This document shows, piece after piece, positions 9,373 through 17,746 of a stretch of DNA of 64,000 nucleotides. A program made the position numbers and the translations under genes. This DNA comes from Silvibacterium acidisoli. GTDB taxonomy: Bacteria > Acidobacteriota > Terriglobia > Terriglobales > Acidobacteriaceae. Below the pieces are notes generated by a model that was given only the letters and a program-made list of their open reading frames with translations, was not told the origin of the DNA and did no database searches. Numbering within the stretch: position 1 is the stretch's first letter; the number at the start of each line of letters is the position of its first letter. The stretch covers positions 186,001 through 250,000 of the forward strand of contig CP085323.1 in NCBI GenBank assembly GCA_022870745.1, written 5' to 3'.

Positions 9373-10452
9373 CTACTGACGACGCGCCGGACGAACCACT
9401 TCCTGCGCGGCTGCCGCGCCGTTCGCAGGCACAGCAGGTACTTCAGGAGCGGCCTCAGCAGCTACGCCGATGCCCAGTTTCTGGCGAAGCTGCGTGTCCA
9501 TGCGTCCAAAGACTTCCTTGTTCTCCTTGAGGAAGTTGCGGACGTTCTCACGGCCCTGGCCGATGCGCTCGCCGCTGTAGCTGTACCAGGCGCCAGACTT
9601 CTCGACGATATTGTTGTTCACAGCCAGGTCGAGCACATCGCCTTCGCGCGAAATGCCTTCGCCGTAAAGAATGTCGAACTCGGCTTCACGGAAGGGCGCG
9701 GCAACCTTGTTCTTCACGATCTTCGTCTTGGTGCGCGAACCGACAACAACATCGCCTTCCTTGACGGCGGCAATGCGGCGGATATCCACGCGAACCGAAG
9801 AGTAGAACTTGAGCGCGCGGCCGCCGGTCGTCGTTTCCGGATTGCCGAACATCACACCGATCTTTTCGCGGATCTGGTTAATGAAGATCAGGCAGGTACG
9901 CGACTTTGCGACCGTTCCGGTGAGCTTACGCAGCGCCTGGGACATCAGGCGGGCCTGCAGACCTACGTGCGAGTCACCCATTTCGCCATCCAGTTCCGCC
10001 TTGGGAACCAGCGCGGCGACCGAGTCGACAACCAGGACGTCGACCGCACCGGAGCGAACCAGCGCTTCAGTGATTTCGAGCGCCTGCTCGCCATAATCCG
10101 GCTGCGAAACCAGCAGGTTGTCTACATCTACGCCAAGCTTCTTGGCATAGATCGGATCGAGCGCATGCTCAGCGTCCACAAAGGCAGCCATGCCGCCGGC
10201 CTTCTGGGCCTCGGCAATAATCTGCAGGGTGATCGTCGTTTTGCCCGAGGATTCCGGCCCGAAGATCTCCACCACACGGCCACGCGGAACTCCACCCACA
10301 CCGAGCGCGGCGTCAAACGAGATGGAACCGGTCGAAATAGAAGCAATCGGCACCACATCACGGCTGCCCAGCCGCATGATGGAACCTTTGCCAAACTGCT
10401 TTTCGATCTGTGAAAGCGCCAAATCTATAGCGCGGGAACGGTCATCTGCCAC
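9373..10452 (-). CDS. recA: RecA recombinase
   Basis: 359 residues. A canonical RecA start ([20 protein letters not shown]) is followed by the Walker [10 protein letters not shown], the [14 protein letters not shown] Walker B region, loop L1 ([19 protein letters not shown]), and [13 protein letters not shown] before loop L2. It forms the nucleoprotein filament for strand exchange and triggers LexA cleavage. The GTG at 10452 is chosen: GGAGAG lies six bases upstream and the product then starts [10 protein letters not shown], as usual for the family. An upstream GTG at 10476 would add eight residues and overlap that ribosome site. No SOS box was recognised upstream. Confidence 0.98.
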   Translation of the reverse strand: MADDRSRAIDLALSQIEKQFGKGSIMRLGSRDVVPIASISTGSISFDAALGVGGVPRGRVVEIFGPESSGKTTITLQIIAEAQKAGGMAAFVDAEHALDPIYAKKLGVDVDNLLVSQPDYGEQALEITEALVRSGAVDVLVVDSVAALVPKAELDGEMGDSHVGLQARLMSQALRKLTGTVAKSRTCLIFINQIREKIGVMFGNPETTTGGRALKFYSSVRVDIRRIAAVKEGDVVVGSRTKTKIVKNKVAAPFREAEFDILYGEGISREGDVLDLAVNNNIVEKSGAWYSYSGERIGQGRENVRNFLKENKEVFGRMDTQLRQKLGIGVAAEAAPEVPAVPANGAAAAQEVVRPARRQ

Positions 10453-10629
10453 GTTAATCTCTCCAGTCTCAGGCACACATCTGTCAGGAACAAAAGGCTC
10501 GTTTCAAAACAGGACATGCGGGCTTTGGGTGAATCTTAGCATCGCTCCTCGCGGGGCGAAGAAAAACCAAAAACTATAGTACCGTCCCCGGCCCATCCAC
10601 GTCCAGCGGAGTGCCAATCCGGGAACGAT

Positions 10630-12198
10630 TCAACGCTTCAGCACGTCCACAGGTTCGCGCACATCGGTCGTCCGGAAGAGGCCAGCCAGTGCCGGATGCC
10701 GCCGCTGAACCGCCTCGTACATCTCCCACGCCACCCGCCGGTAGGAATAGTGTCCCTGCGGCTGCGAGCGAAGTTCCGAGATATACAGCGCTTCGGCGAA
10801 ATCCATCTTGAACAAAGCGCGGTTCCGAGTTCCCAGGGGGAGCAGGTATTGCGCCGACTCGGGAGCTGTCTTCGCCAGCTCCGCATATGTTTTGTGTGCA
10901 GCCAGCACGGCTCCGCTATAGCGTGATTCGAGCTTCATTTCGCGGATACCCTCTGGCAGGTCGAAGCCGTGAGCGCTGGTAAAGCTCTGCATCACCTGAA
11001 TGCACTTTCGATGGCGGTGCATGTCGCGGAAGCCGCCGATGTCCATCAGGATGTCGAATTTCAGAGCTTGCCCAGCCGAAAACTCGCGCAGGAGTTCGTC
11101 GTGGCGGCCGCGGTTGCGTGCTCCAATAAGAATGATCTCGTTTCGACGGGCCTCGTCCAACCCTTCCACCATCAGGCGTATCTGCCTGTAAGGAAAGTGA
11201 CTTGCGCCGTATAGCAAGGTCGTCGCAAGTTCGACTTCCAGTGATGGATCGCTCTCGATCAAGTCCACCACCGGAGCCGCGTCGACGATCTGCCCGGCCA
11301 TCACTTCCCGGGCTGCCTGCTCCAGTTCTACCCGGGTCGCCATCTCGTAGGAATTGGGAGCGGCATACTTCACCAGCGTCGGAGCGGTCTTTACTTCACG
11401 AACAAGCAGCGACTCAGACTCGCCTGCCAGGGCAGGATCGAGCGCCGCAATCTTCTCCTGAAGTTCAGCCAGCGCCTCGCCATGGACATTCCAGGCAGCG
11501 CCTGAGGCAGCCGTCCGCAGCTTTTCGCCTAGTTCTCGGATCTCCGCAAACGGGCTTGAGAGCAGCCGGGAGACCTGCGTCTCCAGGGTACGGGCATTCA
11601 CAATCTGGCCTAGCGAGGTATTGGTCGCCAGCGGCAGCATGTAACGAGCCACGTCGAAGGCACGGGCGCGAAGGGTGCGCTCGTAACTTTCGGCCTTCAT
11701 TTCCTCGGGCTTTACGACCGAGCTTTTCAACGATTCGAAGGTGCCTTCGGCGATGTCATGGTAAGCGGCAAACAGGTCGTCGATTCCCTGCCGAAATGTT
11801 GCTTCCGCACCGGTATCTCCGCCGAAGTCAGGCATATACCAGCCGCTCTTACGAAAGTTCTGGTAGCGGGTCGAGCGCTCCTGGCCATCCCATCGCTGCT
11901 CGTCCACGAGTACAATCGCTGCGAGGAGCGAAAGCCGCTCCACGGCAAAAGCCAGGTGGGCGAGATCGGCGATAGAGCGATGTCCATACTGGAAATAGAA
12001 TGTGTTGAGAAACTGTTCAGCGCGCTGACTGCTGATCTCCCGGAGTGACTCCTTCATGGAAAGCGCGGAGCGAGAATACTTGGCCATGGCATAGGCCAGT
12101 ACCTCGGGATCGGCGCCATGAACGGCAAACACCTCGGTCTGGTTCCGGGGAGATGCCTCGGACAAGGTTGCAGATGTGGCAGCTTCAGTTTCCGGCAT
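10630..12198 (-). CDS. Double-length ThyX-fold protein (FAD-dependent thymidylate synthase family)
   Basis: About 522 residues, roughly twice a normal ThyX (220-250). The N-terminal half has YGHRSIADLAHLAFAVERLS and DEQRWDGQERSTRYQ; the C-terminal half repeats the theme and has GGFRDMHRHRKCIQVMQSF. True ThyX enzymes carry RHRxxSxNExSxR. Here the only RHR is followed by KCIQVMQSF, so the conserved serine, Asn-Glu and final arginine are missing. The fold assignment looks sound, but thymidylate synthase activity is doubtful without checking. The ATG at 12198 is the most likely start, although no strong ribosome site is visible. It is divergent from the DUF2071 gene. Confidence 0.7.
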   Translation of the reverse strand: MPETEAATSATLSEASPRNQTEVFAVHGADPEVLAYAMAKYSRSALSMKESLREISSQRAEQFLNTFYFQYGHRSIADLAHLAFAVERLSLLAAIVLVDEQRWDGQERSTRYQNFRKSGWYMPDFGGDTGAEATFRQGIDDLFAAYHDIAEGTFESLKSSVVKPEEMKAESYERTLRARAFDVARYMLPLATNTSLGQIVNARTLETQVSRLLSSPFAEIRELGEKLRTAASGAAWNVHGEALAELQEKIAALDPALAGESESLLVREVKTAPTLVKYAAPNSYEMATRVELEQAAREVMAGQIVDAAPVVDLIESDPSLEVELATTLLYGASHFPYRQIRLMVEGLDEARRNEIILIGARNRGRHDELLREFSAGQALKFDILMDIGGFRDMHRHRKCIQVMQSFTSAHGFDLPEGIREMKLESRYSGAVLAAHKTYAELAKTAPESAQYLLPLGTRNRALFKMDFAEALYISELRSQPQGHYSYRRVAWEMYEAVQRRHPALAGLFRTTDVREPVDVLKR

Positions 12199-12366
12199 GG
12201 GCAACAGGATACGGTATTGGCCTCTGAAAAAGCGGTGACGGAATTGATCAATTTGGACGCCCCTGCGCAACACGGACTGAAGCTTTCTCGTCTCTCCAAC
12301 AGCCGTTCCCCTATCGAATCATCGCTTTTCGCCGCCGGACCTCTTTTTACCGCCGGACCTGACGAC

Positions 12367-13167
12367 ATGCAGGAGATTCTCACCGCCACCAGTCACCGCC
12401 CCTGGCCGCTGCCCCAGACGCGCTGGACCATGACCCAGCGCTGGAACGACCTCCTCTTCGCACATTGGCCGGTACCGGCCGCCCGCCTGGCCGACCTCAT
12501 CCCACCCGGCCTCGTTCTCGACACTTTCGACGGCTCGGCCTGGGTCGGTGTCGTCCCTTTCTGGATGGACCAGATCAAGATGCGCGGCCTGCCGCCCATC
12601 CCGGGAGCGAACCGCTTTCCCGAACTGAACCTGCGCACCTACGTCCGCGAAGAAAACACCAACATGGGTGGCGTGTATTTCTTCTCGCTCGACGCCGCCA
12701 ATCCGCTGGCGGTGGCCGTTGCCCGGCTCTTTTTCAAGCTGCCGTATTACTGGTCGAAGATGCGCATCGACCACTGCGACAACCGCGAATTCCGCTACTC
12801 CAGCGAGCGGCGTTTCCAGAAAAACCAGGCGCGGTTCCGGGCACGCTACCGCAGCCTTGGGCAGGCTTCGGACAAACAGGGTCTTGAATACTTTCTCACC
12901 GACAGGTACGCGCTCTACACCGCCGATCCCTCGGGGGCGCTTTTTAAAGGCAACATCCACCACCTGCCCTGGCCGCTCGAACGCGCCGAGGCCGAGTTCG
13001 AAATCAACGAGCTGCCTGCGGCTCACGGCATCGTCCTGCCGGATACTCCTCCGCTGCTGCATTACAGCCGCGAGCTTGTGGTTTACATCTGGTCGCTGGA
13101 ACAACTGCTGCCCGGCGCGTTATTGCAACCGGCGGGAGCGCCAATTCCCGCTCCGAAGCCGCTGTGA
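12367..13167 (+). CDS. DUF2071 (YqjF-like) protein
   Basis: 266 residues. The start is taken at the ATG at 12367, which gives MQEILTATSHRPWPLP. The family pattern is clear: MTQRWNDLLFAHWPVP, IPPGLVLDTFDGSAWVGVVP, ELNLRTYV, GVYFFSLDAANPLAV, and a late LPPLLHYSRELVVYIWSLE-type segment. DUF2071 proteins have an acetoacetate-decarboxylase-like fold; no reaction has been firmly assigned. The stop overlaps the next ATG (TGATG), so it is translationally coupled to the SMR transporter that follows. Confidence 0.85.
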   Translation: MQEILTATSHRPWPLPQTRWTMTQRWNDLLFAHWPVPAARLADLIPPGLVLDTFDGSAWVGVVPFWMDQIKMRGLPPIPGANRFPELNLRTYVREENTNMGGVYFFSLDAANPLAVAVARLFFKLPYYWSKMRIDHCDNREFRYSSERRFQKNQARFRARYRSLGQASDKQGLEYFLTDRYALYTADPSGALFKGNIHHLPWPLERAEAEFEINELPAAHGIVLPDTPPLLHYSRELVVYIWSLEQLLPGALLQPAGAPIPAPKPL

Positions 13168-13499
13168 TGGAAGCTACGTCCAAACCCTGGGCCCTGATTG
13201 TGGTCGCAGGGATCCTCGAGACCGCGTGGGCCATCGGTCTGAAATACACCGTCGGCTTTACGCGCCTGGTGCCCAGCGTCTTCACCATCATCGCGCTCGC
13301 CGGAAGCATGTACCTGCTGGCAAGAGCGTCCGCTTCCCTGCCGATCGGCACCGCCTACGCCGTCTGGGTAGGCATCGGAGCCTTCGGCGCCGGAGTGATG
13401 GGCATATTCCTCTTTCGTGAGCCGGTGACGCTGCCGCGAATCTTCTTCCTCGCGCTGCTGATCTGCTCCATCATCGGACTGAAGTTCACCAGCCACTAA
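13167..13499 (+). CDS. Small multidrug resistance (SMR) family transporter, SugE/Gdx-like
   Basis: 110 residues and four transmembrane helices, standard for SMR. The essential membrane glutamate sits in helix 1 (GILETAWAIGLKY), the GTAYAVWVGIGAFGA motif in helix 3, and a GLKF ending in helix 4. The WAIGLKYT context resembles SugE/Gdx proteins, which export guanidinium ion, more than EmrE-type drug pumps; this is by eye only. The start overlaps the stop of the DUF2071 gene in a TGATG junction. Confidence 0.85.
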   Translation: MEATSKPWALIVVAGILETAWAIGLKYTVGFTRLVPSVFTIIALAGSMYLLARASASLPIGTAYAVWVGIGAFGAGVMGIFLFREPVTLPRIFFLALLICSIIGLKFTSH

Positions 13500-13517
13500 G
13501 AGTGATGCCTCTTTTCT

Positions 13518-14639
13518 CTATTTCGGATCGTCGTGCCAGAGGTATTCAAGTGCTTCCGGTAGAGTCTGCTGTTTCACGGCGCGGTCGGTGTGACCGGCGT
13601 TGCGCGCGAAGAGAAACTGATAGTGGTAGCCCTTGGTTGCCAGCACTCGTGCCATGGCTTCATTCGCCAATACCCAATCGTGAAAGTTATCGCGCATGAC
13701 GTTGGGATTGAGCAGGTCGCGATCCCCGACCTCAAGCCACAAACGCAATGGCTTGCGTGCAGAGCCGGGAATCAGGTGCTCGTGGAACTCCCATGCCCCG
13801 TGAGGGGTTTGCGGATTGCTGGGCCATTGCTGGTTTACATACGTGCCGGAGTAGGTAAGGACGCGCCGGTAAAGCTCCGGGTGATACCAGGCCATGATCA
13901 GCGCGCACGAGCCGCCGGAGCTGCCTCCCATGGTGGCGCGCTGGTTGGGATCGTGCGTGAGTCTGACGTGGAAGTGCAATTCGACCTGCGGAAGCACTTC
14001 ATGCTCGACGAACTCTGCGTAGCGGCCTGACATGGTGTCGTACTCAAGACCGCGCTCGCTGCCTTGTGCGTCACCTCCTCCATTCGAAATGGAGATGGCG
14101 ATCATGACTGGCACGCGATGCGCTGCAATGAGGTTATCGAGAGTGGTGAAGAGTACAGGGTCAGGACCGTCCGCGCCAACGATGAAAGGCACCGTGCTGC
14201 CTGGAACGTACTGCCGAGGTACGTAGACCGTAACGCGACGGCTGTAGGGTGCGGCATGACTTGTCGTAACGATGAGCTTGGCGGGATCATTCGGATCCGG
14301 CTTACCGAAGGTTCCAGGTTCGCGTGCGATGCCGGGGTAGAACTTGCTTTCAGCAGAGTTCAGGCTGAATTCGGAGACGGTGCCCTGAGGAACGTCCGGG
14401 TGCGGCAATGTCTCGGGCGCGGGGTCGTGAACGGGTGCGAGGATGAAGTTGCCATCCTGCGCAGGAGACGGCAAAACGCCTGCGGAGAGTTCCTTCGCAG
14501 TGACGAAACCGGGCGATCCCGGATCGCGAGTAGGTGGCTGCGGCCGCACCGGCGTGGAGACTGGCGACGCGGTTTGCGCATGAGCCGGAGAGAGCGAGAG
14601 CAGCAGCGCGATGAAGACGATAAGCCTGGATATTGTCAT
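13518..14639 (-). CDS. Secreted alpha/beta-hydrolase esterase (enterochelin-esterase-like)
   Basis: 373 residues. The ATG at 14639 has GGGA upstream and starts a signal peptide (SRLIVFIALLLSLS, cleavage near AHA-Q). The core is esterase-D-like: YVPRQYVPGSTVPFIVG, an oxyanion-region segment, the nucleophile motif GGSSGGSCALIM, LEVGDRDLLNP (acid) and FARNAGHTDRAV (catalytic histidine). Such periplasmic enzymes cleave esters on siderophores, xylan side chains or similar substrates. A DUF1080 gene lies 34 bp upstream on the same strand, so sugar-polymer degradation is a reasonable guess. The substrate is not shown. Confidence 0.85.
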   Translation of the reverse strand: MTISRLIVFIALLLSLSPAHAQTASPVSTPVRPQPPTRDPGSPGFVTAKELSAGVLPSPAQDGNFILAPVHDPAPETLPHPDVPQGTVSEFSLNSAESKFYPGIAREPGTFGKPDPNDPAKLIVTTSHAAPYSRRVTVYVPRQYVPGSTVPFIVGADGPDPVLFTTLDNLIAAHRVPVMIAISISNGGGDAQGSERGLEYDTMSGRYAEFVEHEVLPQVELHFHVRLTHDPNQRATMGGSSGGSCALIMAWYHPELYRRVLTYSGTYVNQQWPSNPQTPHGAWEFHEHLIPGSARKPLRLWLEVGDRDLLNPNVMRDNFHDWVLANEAMARVLATKGYHYQFLFARNAGHTDRAVKQQTLPEALEYLWHDDPK

Positions 14640-14673
14640 GAGTCCCGTCACTGGAATGCCGCCGGCGTGAAGC

Positions 14674-15582
14674 CTAGCGGTCGAACTTCCGCAGCCAGAT
14701 GTTACGGACGGATATTTTGCAGGGCTGGCTTTCAATCTCGAATCCGATCAGTCCTGGCTGGTTGTTTGCGGAGTCTGGATTGTCATCGATGAAGACCGCC
14801 ATAAGCTGGCCGTTGATGATGTGCATCATGACCCCGCCGCGCGCAATGATCTCGTAGTCGTTCCATTCGTTCACCTTCACGTAGCCGCCCAGCGCCTGCC
14901 TGTCGCCGATATTCGCGACGAGGCGATTGGTCTGTCCAGGCAACGCCTGCGTTACCTGTCCGCGATACGCGAGGATGCCCTGCATCGTGTTTTCGGAATA
15001 CCACTGCCCCGAGTACATCGAAGCCGATGCGCTCACCGGAAACCAGAAGTCCGCTTGCGGACCGGTCATCATGAACTTCAGGTCATACGGAGGCTGGCCG
15101 GGAGGCTGTGGCCGTGTCCACGGTGCGCCGGTGGCGCTGCGGTACTGGATGCCACCGCCTCCACCCTTTTCGATCTTCATCTGCAGCTTCAGGTCGAAAT
15201 CCCGCGCCCGGTCGCCGCGGTACACGATGTAGTTGTTGCCCTTCGGCTTGCCTTCGAGTGTTTCACCGACCATGATTCCGTTCTCGACCCGCCAGATGCT
15301 GGGGTCAGCATCCCAGCCGGCAAAACTCTTTCCGTCGAAGATCTGCTTGTAACCGGTGTGATCCTCGGGGTCATAGGGAGCCGGCTCATGAAACTTCGGC
15401 ATGCCCGGCAGCTTTTCGCCATGCGGGCCGGTCTGCGGCGGCTGGGCAGCGGGAGACTCCAGCGCAGGCGGCACCGTTTGCGCCAGCGTGCATTGAGAAG
15501 TGACAAGCAGGACGCCTGACAAGACCGTCAGCCGAAACGGCGAACAGAACATCCGAGCGCAGGAGCGCTTCGCTACCGACAT
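14674..15582 (-). CDS. Secreted DUF1080 (3-keto-disaccharide hydrolase-like) protein
   Basis: 302 residues. AAAGGTGG precedes the ATG at 15582. A signal peptide (LTVLSGVLLVTSQCTLAQ) leads into a single concanavalin-like sandwich. DUF1080 markers are present: IFDGKSFAGWDADPSIWRVE, GNNYIVYRGDRARDFDLKL, GGGGIQYRS, and NDYEIIARGGVMMHIINGQ. Some members hydrolyse 3-keto-disaccharides; others only bind sugars. It is probably co-transcribed with the esterase downstream. Confidence 0.88.
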   Translation of the reverse strand: MSVAKRSCARMFCSPFRLTVLSGVLLVTSQCTLAQTVPPALESPAAQPPQTGPHGEKLPGMPKFHEPAPYDPEDHTGYKQIFDGKSFAGWDADPSIWRVENGIMVGETLEGKPKGNNYIVYRGDRARDFDLKLQMKIEKGGGGGIQYRSATGAPWTRPQPPGQPPYDLKFMMTGPQADFWFPVSASASMYSGQWYSENTMQGILAYRGQVTQALPGQTNRLVANIGDRQALGGYVKVNEWNDYEIIARGGVMMHIINGQLMAVFIDDNPDSANNQPGLIGFEIESQPCKISVRNIWLRKFDR

Positions 15583-15666
15583 CGAATTTCCACCTTTCAA
15601 CTCTGCTTCAACAGCTACAGACGTTTTACGAGGGTCTTTTGTCTTCCGCCGCCAGGTGCCGGGTGC

Positions 15667-15733
15667 CCCATTCATGACGCGGTTCTATCGCGGCATGAAT
15701 CGGATGGCATAGCTTACGGAAATGGCGTTTCTC
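15667..15733 (+). repeat. 67-bp interspersed repeat, left copy
   Basis: Matches 16272-16338 without gaps at 55 of 67 positions. It begins CCCATTCATGACGCGG and contains an imperfect hairpin (CCCATTCATGACGCG against CGCGGCATGAATCGG). It lies just beyond the stop of the orphan gene at 15742. It looks like an acidobacterial extragenic repeat rather than a coding remnant. Confidence 0.75.
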
Positions 15734-15741
15734 GGAGCCGC

Positions 15742-16221
15742 TTAGAGCACGAGAGTGTTCTTGTATGCGATTTGAAGGCAACTTGCCAGGTCTACATTTG
15801 CAAAGACCGTGCGGCATAGGATTGCTTGGATGAAGTCAGGTAACTCTCGCAAGTGAACTGGCACGGTCGGTGCAGCGACCAAGAAGTAAACTGTGCCAGA
15901 TTGGGGGTACGTCTCGATGTCAAAAGAGAATAAGCCTCGCTCAGCCATAAATCGGAAGCTCTGCGTGTATCGACGCTCATCAACTTTGATTCCAAGACCG
16001 GGAACAAATTGACCGATCCCAGAACTGATGGCCGCTGGACCAATCATCGGAGCAGACGTTCGGAAGTAAGTCGTTATAAGCTCCAGATCTTTAGCAGAAG
16101 ATGCCACGCTTGCTGGGAGGTTCTTAAAACCTGCCGTTGCGAAGTGTCCTATGTATCCAGAGAGATCTACAGCAAACCAATCAAAGTCTGTGGAGATTTG
16201 GTCCTGTTCTGAAATCGACAT
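15742..16221 (-). CDS. Hypothetical protein, orphan between two repeats
   Basis: 159 residues from the ATG at 16221 (MSISEQDQIS). I do not recognise the family. It has no signal peptide and no transmembrane segment. It contains FDWFAVDLSGYIGHFATAGF at the start and an LRELPDFIQAILC segment near the end. The first part resembles small immunity-type or DUF-type cytoplasmic proteins, but that is only an impression. It is flanked by the two copies of a 67-bp repeat, stands alone, and has slightly lower GC than its neighbours, which could suggest insertion. Confidence 0.6.
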   Translation of the reverse strand: MSISEQDQISTDFDWFAVDLSGYIGHFATAGFKNLPASVASSAKDLELITTYFRTSAPMIGPAAISSGIGQFVPGLGIKVDERRYTQSFRFMAERGLFSFDIETYPQSGTVYFLVAAPTVPVHLRELPDFIQAILCRTVFANVDLASCLQIAYKNTLVL

Positions 16222-16271
16222 GCATAAGTATCTCTTGGATGGGGGACTATTTCCGAGAAACTGGCCGGGGC

Positions 16272-16338
16272 CCCATTCATAACGCGGCCCTATTGCGGCA
16301 TGAGTGGGACGCCACAGCTTCCGGGAAGGGCGTTTCTC
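16272..16338 (+). repeat. 67-bp interspersed repeat, right copy
   Basis: Gapless match (about 82 percent) to 15667-15733 in the same orientation, ending in the shared GGCGTTTCTC. It lies just upstream of the orphan gene's start, so the gene is bracketed by the pair. Confidence 0.75.
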
Positions 16339-16391
16339 CTTAATATTGCACCCCGCGATCGCTGAAGATGCGCTCGTCCTGCCGCTAAGAG

Positions 16392-16769
16392 TCACTGCTT
16401 AACGATCACGTGCGACGCAGACTCGATGCAAACAAATTGCATTTCGCCATCACGCTTAGGCGTAAACGGACACACCTCAAAATCTCCGTAGATGGCTCCA
16501 TTTCCATCTGGGAACCTAAGAGCCTTTGGATAGATTGGGTGTTCGGCGTCATTGATTGCTGGTCCATCCGACACGCCCAGCATTCGCTTCGTTCCGATGG
16601 GCCACAGGCGAATCTGAATAGTGTCAGCGCCTGCACTCAATCGCCCGTGAACCATAAAGCAGGCCGCAACGATCTTCGGGTTATCCTTGCACCTCGGCGC
16701 ACCCGCAGAGTAGGCGTGCGAACTTCCGAATACCACCGTACAAGCCACCAATACCGGTCCAATCTTCAT
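16392..16769 (-). CDS. Small secreted hypothetical protein
   Basis: About 125 residues from the ATG at 16769 (MKIGPVLVACTVVFG), which is followed by a cleavage-like site (SHAYSAGA). AGAAG lies about nine bases before it; an ATG at 16778 would add three residues. The mature part has four cysteines (RCKDNPKIVAACF, EVCPFTPKR, FVCIES), which suggests disulfides in the periplasm. I do not recognise a family. The frame stays open far upstream, but that part overlaps fabG antisense and is not believed. Confidence 0.65.
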   Translation of the reverse strand: MKIGPVLVACTVVFGSSHAYSAGAPRCKDNPKIVAACFMVHGRLSAGADTIQIRLWPIGTKRMLGVSDGPAINDAEHPIYPKALRFPDGNGAIYGDFEVCPFTPKRDGEMQFVCIESASHVIVKQ

Positions 16770-16953
16770 GCTGGACATCTTCTCATGGAGCATTGTTAAC
16801 CCATTAATCCGAAACCTAGCGGGAGTGTCTTCATCGGGACTTCGACGATTAGTAACGACAACTCGGCTTATCGTCACCAATTCGGCCCGCTTCTCCAAAG
16901 GGTTTTGCAACCCCCCAAGCCGAGCACCAGGCGACCCTTTTATAATCAGCCGC

Positions 16954-17700
16954 ATGGCATCACTCGAAGGAAAGACCGCACTCGTCACCGGAGCATCGCA
17001 GGGTATTGGCCGCGCCTGCGCCATCGCGCTCGCCAAGGCAGGAGCCCGCGTGGCACTGGCCGCCCGTAACGAAGAGAAGCTCAAGGCCGTAGCCGCCGAA
17101 ATCACCGCGCTTGGTGGAACAGCTGAAATCTTCGTCATCGATCTGGCCGACGAAGACTCCATCAAGGCCGGAGCCAAGGCCGCGCTTGCCCACTTCGGCA
17201 GCATCGAAATCCTGGTAAACAATGCCGGCATCACCAAGGACACCCTGCTGCTGCGCATGAAGCGCGCCGACTGGGACTCCGTGATCAACACCAACCTTAC
17301 CGGCGTCTTCCTGATGACGCAGGCGCTCACCAGCTCCATGATGAAGGCGCGCTGGGGCCGGGTCATCAACATCACCAGCGTTGTAGGAGAGATGGGACAG
17401 GCCGGGCAGGCCAACTACGCCGCCAGCAAGGCCGGACTCATCGGCTTTACCAAGTCCCTCGCCCGCGAGCTGGCTTCACGCGGCGTGACCGCGAATGCCG
17501 TCGCTCCGGGATACATCGAGACCGCCATGACCGCCGTGCTCGACGACAAGCAGCGCGAGGCCATGACCACGCACATTCCGCTCGGCCGCGCGGGCACAGA
17601 TGAGGACGTCGCCAGCGCCGTTCGCTTCCTCGCCTCCGACGAAGCCGCCTACATCACCGGCCACACGCTGGATGTAAACGGCGGCATGCACATGGCATAG
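16954..17700 (+). CDS. fabG: 3-oxoacyl-[acyl-carrier-protein] reductase
   Basis: 248 residues, typical of FabG. The Rossmann motif TGASQGIG, NNAGITKDTLLLRMK, the catalytic serine (NITSVVGEMG), the YAASKAG Tyr-Lys pair, and VAPGYIETAMT are all present, with the C-terminal GHTLDVNGGMHM. It reduces 3-oxoacyl-ACP with NADPH in fatty-acid elongation. The start is the ATG at 16954. TATAAT at 16941-16946 lies so close that the transcript may be leaderless. A strong terminator follows. There are no acpP/fabF neighbours here, so a related SDR role cannot be wholly excluded. Confidence 0.92.
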   Translation: MASLEGKTALVTGASQGIGRACAIALAKAGARVALAARNEEKLKAVAAEITALGGTAEIFVIDLADEDSIKAGAKAALAHFGSIEILVNNAGITKDTLLLRMKRADWDSVINTNLTGVFLMTQALTSSMMKARWGRVINITSVVGEMGQAGQANYAASKAGLIGFTKSLARELASRGVTANAVAPGYIETAMTAVLDDKQREAMTTHIPLGRAGTDEDVASAVRFLASDEAAYITGHTLDVNGGMHMA

Positions 17701-17706
17701 ACATAA

Positions 17707-17739
17707 CGGGCTGTTTCCCCTGGGGAAACAGCCCGTTTT
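17707..17739 (+). terminator. Intrinsic terminator after fabG
   Basis: A 13-bp perfect stem (CGGGCTGTTTCCC at 17707-17719, complement at 17723-17735) with a tight loop, followed by TTTTC. It starts seven bases after the fabG stop. Confidence 0.9.
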
Positions 17740-17746
17740 CTGCACT

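Noticed and set aside
10453-10600. SOS/LexA box expected upstream of recA
   Set aside because: No palindromic LexA-like site could be seen; only a weak TAAGAT -10 element is present.
16770-17414. Long N-terminal extension of the small secreted protein at 16392
   Set aside because: It runs antisense to fabG with low-complexity residues, and a proper signal peptide begins only at 16769.
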